The notes beneath the pieces are model-generated. The model did no database searches and had not been told where the DNA came from. It saw nothing but the letters and a program-made list of their open reading frames with translations. Positions 10,282 through 21,833 of a DNA stretch of 23,031 bases are shown in pieces. Source of the DNA: Isoetes engelmannii (lineage: Eukaryota; Streptophyta; Lycopodiopsida; Isoetales; Isoetaceae); assembly GCA_011763485.2 (NCBI GenBank), contig JAANSK020252273.1:1-23031 (forward strand), in the 5' to 3' direction. Made by a program: the position numbers and the translations under genes. Position 1 is the stretch's first letter, and each line of letters starts with the position of its first letter.

Positions 10282-10439
10282 TGTAACGTTCCTAACCAAC
10301 ATGCCATTAACCAACTGGGCAAAACCGTCTAGACGTTTATGAGTAGTCGCTTCTAGCCATTTATGCCGGTGTCTGAGGAACGCCCCACAGGCACATTCAA
10401 GGATCAAATACTCGAGCGGTCTACCATGGGCCCGTTACA
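10282..10439 (-). repeat. 5' LTR of the TRIM
   Basis: This is the 158-bp terminal repeat upstream in element orientation. On the minus strand it starts TGTAACGGGCCC and ends GGAACGTTACA; the spacer AT and the methionine-tRNA primer-binding site follow directly. Confidence 0.85.
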
Positions 10440-10825
10440 AATAGTTTCATATCCGTTGGATCTTTAACATAAAATACATGGAATTTGCTTCTAGATTTGT
10501 GTTGATTCCTAAATTAGAACACCAGTAGAAATCTTCAAACCAAAAAAGTTGCCTGTTTTACATGCAAAATATTGCATAATCCTTGCAATTAATGTAGGAA
10601 ATATTTGTTGCATATTCCCTGCCTAAAAATGCATTCAAGATTTAATGGATACGTCCAGCAGCATAAATATGTGTACCGAACTATGTCCAGCAGCATATGT
10701 CCTTGTACTGAACTTGTATTTGTGTGCAGCATATGTAGAAAATATGGTTGCAATCGGAGTGCTGATCTATGCCATTCAAAATGGGATAACAATGTGCAAG
10801 GAATATTCCAAAACTCATGCTTATG
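10440..10825. other. Spacer, possibly part of the Harbinger-like element
   Basis: No gene is recognised. At about 10650-10720 a diverged unit of about 33 bp (GTCCAGCAGCATA, then TGTACTGAACT or a variant) is tandemly repeated twice, with a partial third copy. It creates overlapping open frames on both strands that I do not call genes. Confidence 0.4.
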
Positions 10826-11735
10826 AAAAGGACGTACCTTCTGGTAGAGACTCATATTGGAACCTTGGACGAGTTGAACGTGCTGAACTGAATTTGCCTC
10901 GAAATTTTCCTACAATGGTTTGTAATAACAATATAAATCTTAAACTGAACTTGAGATTTTTGAAGCTAATAAATTTTTTTTTTTTTTTTTTTGTATTTTA
11001 TTGTAGTTGTATGATCACATGGACAGCTGGATGAATTCTTGCATAACAACCACAGCTGATATACACACTCGTTCTTCTATGCCCCTATTTAATATCCAGA
11101 TGGAAGAAAGCCAACCATGTGAAAATCCCATAATGAGTGTTCTTCAAAAATTCTGTTCAACTTTTGCTGATTATGGTTTTATGCAGGAAATTTTTTTACT
11201 TCTGCAGACTCTGAAGCAGATTGTGAAGAGTTCAATCAAGGGCCAAGTATCTTACGACGTCGAGCTGGACTCAACCGCCCTCTACACCCATCAGTGCAGC
11301 AAACTCCAACTAGGCAAACTTTATCTAGGCAGCCTCCAACTATATGCAGCCTCCTAGGGAGGAAATTCTACCAAGTAGCACTCCAACTAGGCAAGCTCCA
11401 ACTAGACAGCCTCCAACTATGCAGTCTCCCAGGGAGGAAGTTCCACCAAGTATCACTCCTCGTTTTAGCTCTGGCAAAAGAAAGCGCAAGACGAAAGAAG
11501 ACTCCTTTCAAGAAATAGGGTCTGATCTTATGAAAACAGCTGAGAACTAGCTATAACAAGAGAGGATAACATTCAAAGGAGAGAGGAAAGCATTCGCGGG
11601 CTAGACATGATAGAGAAAATGCTGCAAGTAATCTTGTCAATTGCTCAGCAACTACAAATCATGACAGAGAAGATGGCAGTTGTGGCTGGTGCAGTAATCA
11701 TGCTCCCAAAAGGCAAGTTTTTAAGTTATCCATAA
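10826..11735 (+). pseudogene. Probable Myb/SANT-like accessory protein (ORF1) of a PIF/Harbinger-like element, broken
   Basis: Coding-like segments run toward the transposase gene. The first has GRDSYWNLGRVERAELNLPR followed by NFPTM and a splice donor at 10918. A T-rich intron of 89 bp ends with TTGTAG at 11006. The next exon starts LYDHMDSWMNSC. Further on a new frame has FTSADSEADCEEFNQGPS and a Pro/Thr/Arg/Gln-rich tandem repeat (PTRQAPTRQPPT). A basic stretch, SGKRKRKTKED, then a helical tail (REESIRGLDMIEKMLQVILS) ends at TAA 11735. At least two frameshifts break it. In PIF/Harbinger elements a Myb/SANT-like DNA-binding protein is encoded beside the transposase and helps it reach the nucleus and the element ends. 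I assign that role from position and style; the Myb helices themselves are not clear. The stop lies 55 bp from the stop of the converging transposase gene. Confidence 0.5.
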
Positions 11736-11790
11736 GTTGCACAACAGCTTCATGAGCATTGGATCTTCTTCCTGCAGGAGCCCTGAGGAA

Positions 11791-13000
11791 TTACTCAAAG
11801 TAATCATCATCAACAATTGGTGCTGAGATAGGATCCTCTCTTTCTCCAACCTCAATTAAGTAGTTGTGGAGAATGCAACAAGCATATATAACATTTGTCA
11901 AGTCTTCAACGTTCTCACGTTCTAACGTTTTAAAAAACAGCCTCCACTTAGTCTTAAATATACCAAACGTTCTCTCAGTACAAACCCTGCTGCTACATAA
12001 TAAGTAGTTAAAGCTTTTGAAATCATTTTGCAAGTGACGTACAGGATAGGGAAGCACTAGCCATGGCAGATCAAAGTATCCTACATCTGCTATAATGTAC
12101 TCGGGAAATGTGAATCCTCCTCCTGTAACTCTTGGCCCATTGAAAAGCATTCCTTGAATAGCATTGTTATACAAAGGTGATTTACGAAGGATATCAATAT
12201 CATTGCAGCTACCTGGGGTTCGGACGAAGACATCTAAGAACCTCGCTCGAATGTCCACAACTGCTTGTAAAGTGATTGAATAATCCTTGTCCTTATCATA
12301 GTAATCAATAACACAAACATTTGCTGGAAGATCTAACTCGAAATGAGTAGCATCCATTGCCCCGCAGCAGTTGGAAATCCTCTCCACTCTTCGAATCCAT
12401 TCTTAACCTCACTCAAGTCCTCAGGCCAATGCAAGTAATGACTCATGTGTCTGACACTGCATCATTAAAGTGTTTCACGTACTTGTGAACAATTGCTGGT
12501 GCTAATCCTACTTGTTGAGACACACTCAAATAGCTATTTTTTTATTGCTATTCTAGATAGAGCACCAGTACCTTCAAACCCACTGGAACCTTTTTTATTG
12601 GGATGTTCCTTAATCCAGGAGGTGGCCTCGAAGTCAGGGAGGGAGCTAATATGGTGCATAGATGCTTAAACTGCTCTAAATTTACATGGAAGAACTCTTT
12701 ATATCTCGACCTCTGATGTAAAATGCTCCCACCAATGAATGGATCGTGGTCTGATATTGAAAACACCAATTGTATATCTGAAAATTCTATGAACCTAGGT
12801 CATTGCAACTGAGAGAAAGACCTGGTATTGAGCAGCAAGAACACTCGCACTACTTCCATCCTCCAGGAGCAGCTGCAAAATTCTTGATCTACGCTCAAAA
12901 TGAGCCCGCACAAGCTGGAATAAAACAAGCATCATCTGCACTAGTTGGCAGAAGGCAGTATGGTTAAATCTTGATGGACCTCTCGTTGGAGCCATATCCT
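11791..13000 (-). pseudogene. PIF/Harbinger-type DDE transposase, broken N-terminal half, long intact C-terminal half
   Basis: The 198-codon frame 12387-11791 carries the nuclease core of the DDE_Tnp_4 family: GAMDATH (first Asp), GSCNDIDIL, the IIADVGYFDLPWL block (second Asp), TERTFGIFKTKWRLF (Glu) and a CCILHNYL end. All three catalytic acids are present. Upstream, 12769-12548 carries FKHLCTILAPSLTSRPPPG and PVGLKVLVLYLE. After TAG and TAA stops the same frame continues NSYLSVSQQVGLAPAIVHKY (helix-turn-helix-like) to a TGA near 12446. The next piece, SHYLHWPEDLSEVKNGFEEW, is in another frame. Further upstream an open segment starting MAPTRGPSRFNHTAF (near 12994) may be the original N-terminus. 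So there are at least three stops and two frameshifts, and this copy cannot make a full transposase. The enzyme family cuts and pastes elements with 3-bp target duplications; terminal inverted repeats were not found. Confidence 0.85.
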
Positions 13001-14090
13001 GACCGGCTACAGGCACAAAAATGACAAAACCGAAAATGAAAAAAAAAAATTTGACGTCAACATGTGAACACCCCAAATTTTTTGCCAGAGACGTTGACGT
13101 TGGGGAGCCGATGGAGACGTTACATGTGAGCTGTCGTTTGCACAATTCGTCTTTTCTCCTTTTCTTTGTGTTCGGAGATGAGAGGGCATTGCATAAAGGA
13201 GGATGAGCTAGTATACAGAAAAACAATTTTAAGAATGAAAGAAGCGATCAGCGCTGGCAACTAAAATGCAGGTTTTTTAGAAGAGAAAGATTTTCTTACC
13301 AGACAAGATGGGTTTTCTCCAGATCCGATAAGCACATGGCTTGTTCGTCTGCGCGTCTGAGAAACAGACGTCGTTCTCCAAGCGTTGCCATGCTTCCTAT
13401 TTTTCTCCCTCGTTCATTAGTTTAGATCAAGATCCAATGATGTCAAATATGGCCACGCCAGTTTTTAGGACATAGCTAGGCTAGGCTTTGAGATAAGGTG
13501 TCACGCAGGGTTGGACTGTTGCGCTAAAAAAAACTTAGGAACGATCAAAACCATTTCTCACCGCTGAAAAAATATTGACATTTAAATCATTATATATGCC
13601 AAAACCAACATTCTTATTAACAGATTGGCCCCTTAACAAGACCAATTCAAACAATGGCAATGTCAAATTTAAGATCTTGATTTCTTTTATGGGCATGTGA
13701 GCTAGATCGAAGGCGGTGTTTATATATAGCACATCCACATTTTGGCATTTCTCAATGGTTCAACAGTCATCCCCAAAGCTAAACTAATGTTATGCTCACC
13801 TTCATTTGACATGATGCAGTTGAAGCATTTCATTACATGTTCATAATCTTTTATTCTCTATGGCATTACATGTTCATTGATCGGATCCATCATGCCTTGG
13901 CTTATTCACAAACGTAAATAATATATGTTTGCACAAAATGTAAATGAGAAACGATGACAACTGGCAATGATATGCTCCTATATGCAACAATAACAACTTT
14001 GCGCTGTTTTATCAATTATCTTCTTATATAAAGTTTTAGTGTATGCTTGTAGCCCTAGATCACCCTGCTTATATTTCATCGTCCAATCCG
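13001..14090. other. Spacer upstream of the transposase relic
   Basis: The part to about 13400 may be the 5' region of the Harbinger-like element: on the minus strand CATCTTGTCTG is followed by GTAAGA, a possible splice donor near 13300, and GTCTG and CAGAC copies form a short hairpin near 13357-13371. A minus-strand open frame at 13535-13738, with a frameshifted extension to about 13850, looks mildly coding but matches no family I know. No transposon ends were located. Confidence 0.4.
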
Positions 14091-14139
14091 AGGGTTGAGA
14101 AGCTATGTCCTAGAAAAAAAAACAAAAAGAACATCAAGA

Positions 14140-14319
14140 ACCAAGCATGGTCGAGTGACTACTTATGCAGGAAAGGAGTGTGCGCCAATGCCAAGGTTGA
14201 TGGTATTTTCTCCTAAGGAGCAAAGCAAGCAGGGCAGGGAACCAAGCAAGGGCTGGGAGATTAATTATGTAGGAAAAGAGTGCGCGCCAATGCTAGCATT
14301 CATGGCTTTTCTCCTAAGG
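14140..14319. repeat. Diverged tandem duplication, period about 101 bp
   Basis: Two copies begin ACCAAGCA (14140 and 14241). Both contain a TATG(C/T)AGGAAA block, GAGTG(T/C)GCGCCAATGC and TTTTCTCCTAAGG. An 88-codon plus-strand open frame covers both copies, giving the repeated peptide GKECAPM. I see no further sign of a protein gene. Confidence 0.65.
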
Positions 14320-14548
14320 CTCTGGCTTACCATATGTGAAATATTTGAGCTTTTGCTATAAAATGGTCTAGTTCAAAGAGATGAAGGAGATCTCAAGAAA
14401 GAAATAAGAAGGTATTGGAAGGGGAAACTTCCGAGAGTAGGAAGTTTCCTAGAAAAAACCTTGGCCGCGGCGCGGCGACTGGCGATAGCCACGAGCGACA
14501 GCGCCGCCAAAGTTTTTTCCATTAAACTTCCTGCGAGCGGAGTTTACC

Positions 14549-14669
14549 GTCGTAACCACCGGGACCTTCAAATTTCCTTAAGAATTTGGAGAAGGGAGTG
14601 GATTAGATGTCGTAACACACCGGGACCTTCAAATTTCCTTAAGAATTTGGAAAAGGGAGTGGATTAGAT
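14549..14669. repeat. Near-perfect tandem duplication, period 60-61 bp
   Basis: The segments starting GTCGTAAC at 14549 and 14609 both read through CACCGGGACCTTCAAATTTC and AAGGGAGTGGATTAGAT with only a few differences. The two copies are directly joined. It is recent compared with the other repeats in the window. It follows a small GC-rich patch (14462-14512, GCCGCGGCGCGGCGAC). Confidence 0.85.
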
Positions 14670-15515
14670 GCCACAAACTGTGACCCACTGTAACCCAGTA
14701 AGTTACCTTAAAAAAACTAGATTGTAGAAAATTTGATGGTCTCGTTGGTTACGGCGTAGTGATCTCAACATATACCGGGCACTAGGCAGCGGTTCTAGTA
14801 GTCTCGTAATGTTTAATGTTTACAAACATTAAAATAGATATGACCACCTACTCTAAAGCTTAAGCTTGGTTCCAATAATCACGACCACACAAGCAACCAC
14901 CAATGCCTAACGTTGTTGGGCACCGATTTTGCTAGCAAATCTGACTTCACATGCAATTCTGACACCAAGCATACACCCGGCTTCTCACTTGCTAATGATG
15001 CTAAAAACAAGTTATTTTCCCTCTTTGATTGAATTGAGAAATTCAAAAAGTGCAGTCTCCAGCAGCAATTTCCGTGGGCGTCATTCAAGGGCTAGGTCCT
15101 TGCCCACACATAAAAGGCAGAGGTGAATGTAGGAAGAAAAAATCTTACCACAAATCGTGACAAATCAGGCTTTAAACGAGTCAAAAACATAGTGACGTCT
15201 TAGTGATAGTCATGTCCACAAAATCAGCATTTCTATTTCACATAATAATCACAAAGTGCCACCAATGTATCAACTTCACCAGAGTGTTAAGGCCATATGC
15301 AACGCACTGATAGACTATGTTGATGGACTGGCTGCTGGGACTGAAATCTTTGTTCCCATTAAACCTAGTGAAAACAAACAGTCTCCTATGCATTTTTCTG
15401 TTCTTCACACATTGCATGAGAGGAACAGAAGAGTTGAAGAAACAAGTAGCCGATACTTAATTCTAATCTCTAATCTAATGCAGGCTGAAAATCAAGGTTG
15501 TTGTCAAACAAACAT
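14670..15515. other. Spacer downstream of the cofactor A gene
   Basis: No gene is recognised. The right-hand part must contain the 3' untranslated region and polyadenylation site of the cofactor A gene, which is read from the right. TTTAATGTTTACAAACATTAAA near 14811 is a small perfect hairpin. Open frames at 14879-15126 and 15256-15570 overlap on both strands or lie antisense to that gene. Confidence 0.5.
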
Positions 15516-16455
15516 TCAAGCCGGTGTAAAAAGGGGCTTCACTTCTGTTACAACTTCCCTGGCAGTTTGAACCTCAGTAATTTGGAGGTCAATACCATCT
15601 TCTTCTGCCTCAACCTATGAACAACCTTGTATGTCAAATTCTCCTGAATTGCATACATATTCGAACAATGAACATCACTTACAAGCAAAGACTCAAGATC
15701 CAATAAAGCAGCTTCAAGCCGTTTCCGACAATCAGGAACCATCATCCTTGACTCAACCAATACATTCTCCTGGAATTACCCTAAATCAAGTTAGAACTTC
15801 TACATTTAGAAAAGCCTTAAAAACATAAGTCGGTGCTTCAAAAAGGGGGCGATAGAAGAAAATATGAATGGTAAAATCTTAAACATGGTTGCAATAATCC
15901 CACATTTCATATTTTCTCACGTCGCATCCAAGTTAACAGGATGAATGCAAGGACCAAAGGAAATAAAGCCAAATTCATTAATTATGTTATGTAATAGAAA
16001 GTGTGCTAAAAACCATAATCATGATATGGAAACAAGGACAAATTCTGGCATTTCAATGGTGACAATCCAGCAGCATACTCCATACATAAGCCATTTGTAG
16101 GCCAAGAATGACAATTTAGTGCCATGCCACAAAGTGGCATTGAAATTGAAAGGTAGCTAATGAAAATGTGAGATTATGATAATGGTTATAATTGACTTTC
16201 ATTGTAATATCTCAAATCACACACACAACTTGCAGATAAAACCAGGTCTAATACTGTCATGCCTCAATGACAAAGAAATGCAAATCATTCAGTTACCTGT
16301 TGTTTAAGATCATGAGGGTCTGCTCCATTTTCACGCATGCTATTTGTTTTAGCAGATTCTCGTTCTACTTCTTTCTCATAAGAGCGCAACTCCTTGAAAA
16401 TCCGGCGGCAGGTGCCGGTCTTGATCTTCAGGGACTTAACAGTAGCGGTTGCCAT
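15516..16455 (-). CDS. TBCA: Tubulin-folding cofactor A (tubulin-specific chaperone A)
   Basis: Cofactor A binds beta-tubulin released from the CCT chaperonin and holds it for assembly with alpha-tubulin in the cytosol. Three exons join in frame: 16455-16297 (53 codons), 15769-15683 (29) and 15614-15516 (32 plus TGA), giving 114 aa, the usual size for plant homologues. Introns of 527 and 68 bp are GT-AG. Recognisable family blocks are LKIKTGTCRRIFKELRSYEK (residues 9-28), EKEVERESAKT, GADPHDLKQQ (exon 1 end), ENVLVESRMMVPDCRKRLEA (exon 2 start) and an acidic, helical C-terminus ending KPLFTPA. The protein is a predicted three-helix coiled bundle without a signal peptide. The frame stays open 19 codons upstream to 16512, but the family begins at MAT-(L/V)-K, so 16455 is chosen. 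No frame damage is seen. Confidence 0.96.
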
Positions 16456-17282
16456 GCCAAGCTCTTCTCCCAGTTTAGGTTCTTGACAGAACAGACTCAA
16501 GTTTAACTGCAAGCAGAAAATAACTTATACAGCCAAATACGTATTTGTACAGTAGGTAAAGGCAGGTTAGAACACACTCAGGCGGGTAGAAACAGGCAGA
16601 ATCGGGGTAAGAACAGGCAGAATTGGAGCAAGAACAACAGAATCTGGGGTAGAAATGCAGATCGATCGAGTGAAAGCGCAGATCGGTGGAGTAAAACCTA
16701 AAACAGTGTGATGCCCGCACATTCTTGAAAGAAAAGACGCCACGTGGCACATCCTGATTAGCTCTTTGGCCTGAATGTGTTATAACCTGCCTTGCTCAGA
16801 AGTTTTAGATCGATGGAAAGATGGCGACCGGCAGACGGAGTTTCAGTATTGGCCCATGCTCGATGCTAATTCTACCTCTGAGTCGTGCGTAATATCCAGA
16901 GCTTTGGAGTTGGATTAATTTATGTGCTACTGGGCTCCATTTTCGTTGCCACAGAGATCTCCTTCCAATCCAAGTGGATGCATCAGGCAAGTTTTTAATT
17001 CTACTACTGTTTGAAGAACCTTTATTTTCTTGAATCAGTAGACCATGCATTCAATACTCCACTTGTAGGGACCACAATCAACGTTTTTATTGTTAGTGGA
17101 TTTACAAAACAATTGCTACGTCCAGGACGTTGGCTCCAATTGAAGAGCTCCAAGTCTGTCATATCATACCTATTACTACTGGCCATAGAATGCTTTGAAT
17201 TGGCCAACAGATTATGTTGAATAAAATAATGGGAATTAAATTGATGAGATCTTGTCCTCATCCAAGTCTACAATAAGATCAT
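16456..17282. other. Spacer between the two genes: promoter and leader of the cofactor A gene and 3' region of the carboxypeptidase gene
   Basis: Both genes read right to left, so the left part is the promoter and 5' leader of cofactor A. There, 16570-16645 holds three loose copies of a unit reading, on the minus strand, TTCTGCCTGTTCT then ACCCC, giving a CT-rich leader. The right part is the 3' untranslated region of the carboxypeptidase gene. Open frames here overlap on both strands and are not supported. Confidence 0.55.
16739..16748. promoter_or_regulatory. Palindromic G-box
   Basis: GCCACGTGGC is a perfect 10-bp palindrome with the CACGTG core and the flanks favoured by plant bZIP factors. 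It lies about 285 bp upstream of the cofactor A start codon, a normal position for a plant promoter element. Binding is inferred from the motif only. Confidence 0.5.
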
Positions 17283-20451
<3,169 letters not shown>

Positions 20452-20687
20452 GTGACGCAAAGTCCGGGAATGCTGCATTCAGCCTTATTCGCCAACCAAG
20501 TTATGACACGTGGCAGATATTCATTTTGAGAATGTCACTTGCTGGTCTACATTCCGAAGTTTCGTCCGCCTTGGTCTACATTCCGAAGTTTCGTCCACAT
20601 GCTACGCGCTATTTTGTAACAAATTAGTCTCACCCCCACGTAGCATTCATCGACGGCTGAATGCAGTCTTCTCGGACTTCACGTTAT
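20452..20687. repeat. Inverted-repeat element 1, 33-bp arms
   Basis: Arm 20452-20484 faces arm 20655-20687 with about seven differences, including a perfect CTGCATTCAGCC / GGCTGAATGCAG at the inner ends. The 170 bp between holds a 29-bp tandem duplication (TGGTCTACATTCCGAAGTTT followed by CGTCC, at 20543-20571 and 20572-20600) and a G-box. No coding capacity. It has the size and form of a MITE, but no clear target duplication is visible. Confidence 0.6.
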
Positions 20688-20904
20688 GGAGAAGGGATAT
20701 GGGGACGACATTCTTGGCTGTACCAGTGACCTGCACAGTGAGGAACCCCGTTAGGGGCGACCCGCTGCTGTGCAAGTCACTGGTACAACCATTCTTGGTT
20801 GTACCAGTGACCTGCACAGTGGGGAACCCCGTTAGGGGCGACCCGCTGCTGTGCAAGTCACTGGTACAACCAAGAATGGTGGACCAATATCCGTTCTCCA
20901 ACGT
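20681..20904. repeat. Inverted-repeat element 2 containing a duplicated 81-bp stem-loop
   Basis: Outer arms starting ACGTTATGGAGAAGGGATAT (20681) pair imperfectly with ATATCCGTTCTCCAACGT (to 20904). Inside are two 81-bp units (from 20709 and 20790), nearly identical. Each unit is itself a hairpin: TGTACCAGTGACCTGCACAG faces CTGTGCAAGTCACTGGTACA with a single non-Watson-Crick pair, and the loop holds a second small stem, CCCCGTTAGGGG. The right end CCAAGAATG closes against CATTCTTGG at both 20709 and 20790, so the region can fold as two hairpins or as one long one. It is not coding. Confidence 0.8.
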
Positions 20905-21020
20905 CATGGACGAATTTACCTGTAACAACAGTAAGATGCAAGAATGCCTTGCCCATTGCAAGAATGCCTGGCCAATTTCCATTCTAGATGCAAGAATGGC
21001 TTCCCCACGTCCATGACGTT
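20900..21020. repeat. Inverted-repeat element 3 with TGCAAGAATGSC repeats
   Basis: A perfect 12-bp pair, AACGTCATGGAC (20900-20911) and GTCCATGACGTT (21009-21020), brackets about 97 bp. Within it TGCAAGAATGCC or TGCAAGAATGGC occurs at 20937-20948, 20957-20968 and 20989-21000. The AAGAATGG core is shared with elements 2 and 4. Confidence 0.65.
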
Positions 21021-21023
21021 AAT

Positions 21024-21118
21024 AGAATGGCCCGGAGGGCTTTTTTTTTGGCATGTCAAAGCAGCCGCCTCCGACGTCGGCTTTTCCATGCCCCAAAAAA
21101 AGCCCTCGGGGCCATTCT
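21024..21118. repeat. Inverted-repeat element 4: 95-bp foldback with 32-bp arms
   Basis: Arms 21024-21055 and 21087-21118 match at 29 of 32 positions. They start AGAATGGCCC and run through a GAGGGC and T-run segment to GGCATG. The 31-bp loop holds a further self-complementary part (GCCG, GACGTC, CGGC). It has the form of a very small MITE. No unambiguous target duplication was found. Confidence 0.75.
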
Positions 21119-21307
21119 CTTATACATATAGTGTTCACCATTTTTACTTTTTTTTTTTTAGCCACTTACACATGTTCCCATGCTACCTATTGCAATTTGA
21201 AGTTTGAGGCTGAATTCCATAAAATTTCACACTAAGCTAGAAACAATAGGAAATTGTGCTACATTCTTCTTGGTACTTCTGGTAGGACTGGAGGGGGAAT
21301 ATATAGG
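21119..21307. other. Short AT-rich spacer
   Basis: Non-coding T-rich sequence between the hairpin chain and the LTR retrotransposon. The five bases before the LTR are ATAGG; they should recur after the missing 3' LTR if the insertion is simple. Confidence 0.4.
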
Positions 21308-21792
21308 TGTTACAAATACATTCTATATGTTAGAATGTGATAATAAAGTTCCGACTTTATAACACCACAGCAACTAGAATTAGCTACTCTAATTGTCATG
21401 CCAATTATAGCGCACCATAGAATTAGCTATTCTATGATTGGTGATCTATGATTGGAAGAGATTAATAAAAGATGATGCTAATCTAAGTGATGGTTTACAA
21501 TAGCCAGAGCCAATAATGGATGAGTGGCCGAGAATAGATCATGGGGATTTATAAAGGCATGGCTTGAGAACAATGGACATCATGGATTATTTCATGAATG
21601 TGGATGGCATCATAGTTCAGGGGAAGAACTAGCGGCGGAGTCTGGGGCTCCTAGCGGTTACTTCTGTTTTCAGAGAAGTGCTAGTTCCGTGGTCGGGCGG
21701 TTGAACTTTGACATATATCTTGTGCTACATCCATTAAAAAGAATCCTTCTTGGTGTGCCTTTTTGGTTATCTTTATGCCTAAATCCGTAACA
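21308..21792 (+). repeat. 5' LTR of the gypsy-like element
   Basis: The segment starts TGTTAC and ends GTAACA, the short inverted termini of an LTR with TG...CA ends, and is followed after two bases by a TGG-starting primer site. Within it TAGAATTAGCTA occurs twice (about 21375 and 21418), each inside a small hairpin, and CTATGATTGG is repeated in tandem near 21435 and 21447. These may be promoter elements. The second LTR is outside the window, so the boundaries rest on the termini and the primer site alone. Confidence 0.75.
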
Positions 21793-21793
21793 G

Positions 21794-21811
21794 TGGTGAA
21801 CCGGACGTGAA
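21794..21811 (+). promoter_or_regulatory. Candidate primer-binding site
   Basis: TGGTGAACCGGACGTG begins two bases after the LTR and has the TGG needed to pair with a tRNA CCA end. I could not match the following bases to a particular tRNA from memory; it is not the initiator-methionine type used by the TRIM at 9970. Confidence 0.5.
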
Positions 21812-21833
21812 TCTATCTTGACGGTGAGCGGAT

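Larger units (their letters stand above)
9970..10439 (-). mobile_element. Terminal-repeat retrotransposon in miniature (TRIM)
   Basis: Two 158-bp direct repeats (9970-10127 and 10282-10439) differ at about 11 positions (roughly 93% identical). Both begin TGTAAC and end TTACA, so each has the TG...CA ends of an LTR. Between them lies 154 bp with no coding capacity. On the minus strand, two bases after the end of the 10282-10439 repeat, TGGTATCAGAAC (10268-10279) matches a primer-binding site for initiator methionine tRNA. Just before the other repeat a purine-rich stretch, AGTGGGAGAGAT (10128-10139), serves as polypurine tract. The 5' LTR is therefore 10282-10439 and the element reads on the minus strand. 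Its 470-bp size and lack of proteins fit TRIMs, which must borrow gag and pol from autonomous copia-like elements. The flanking five bases (AGTAC and AATAG) are not a clean duplication, so the insertion is old or recombined. Confidence 0.88.

Noticed and set aside
13007-13226. Overlapping minus-strand frames with a phenylalanine-rich stretch as part of the transposase
   Set aside because: The Phe run is a translated A-tract (about 13038-13050 on plus); the plausible transposase start lies downstream of it, near 12994.
16456-16512. 19-codon in-frame N-terminal extension of cofactor A
   Set aside because: The family starts at the methionine at 16455, and the extension has no conserved features.
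20510-21016. 168-codon plus-strand open frame and its 111-codon antisense partner across the hairpin chain
   Set aside because: Both are produced by the inverted and tandem repeats; the repeated peptide follows the repeated DNA.
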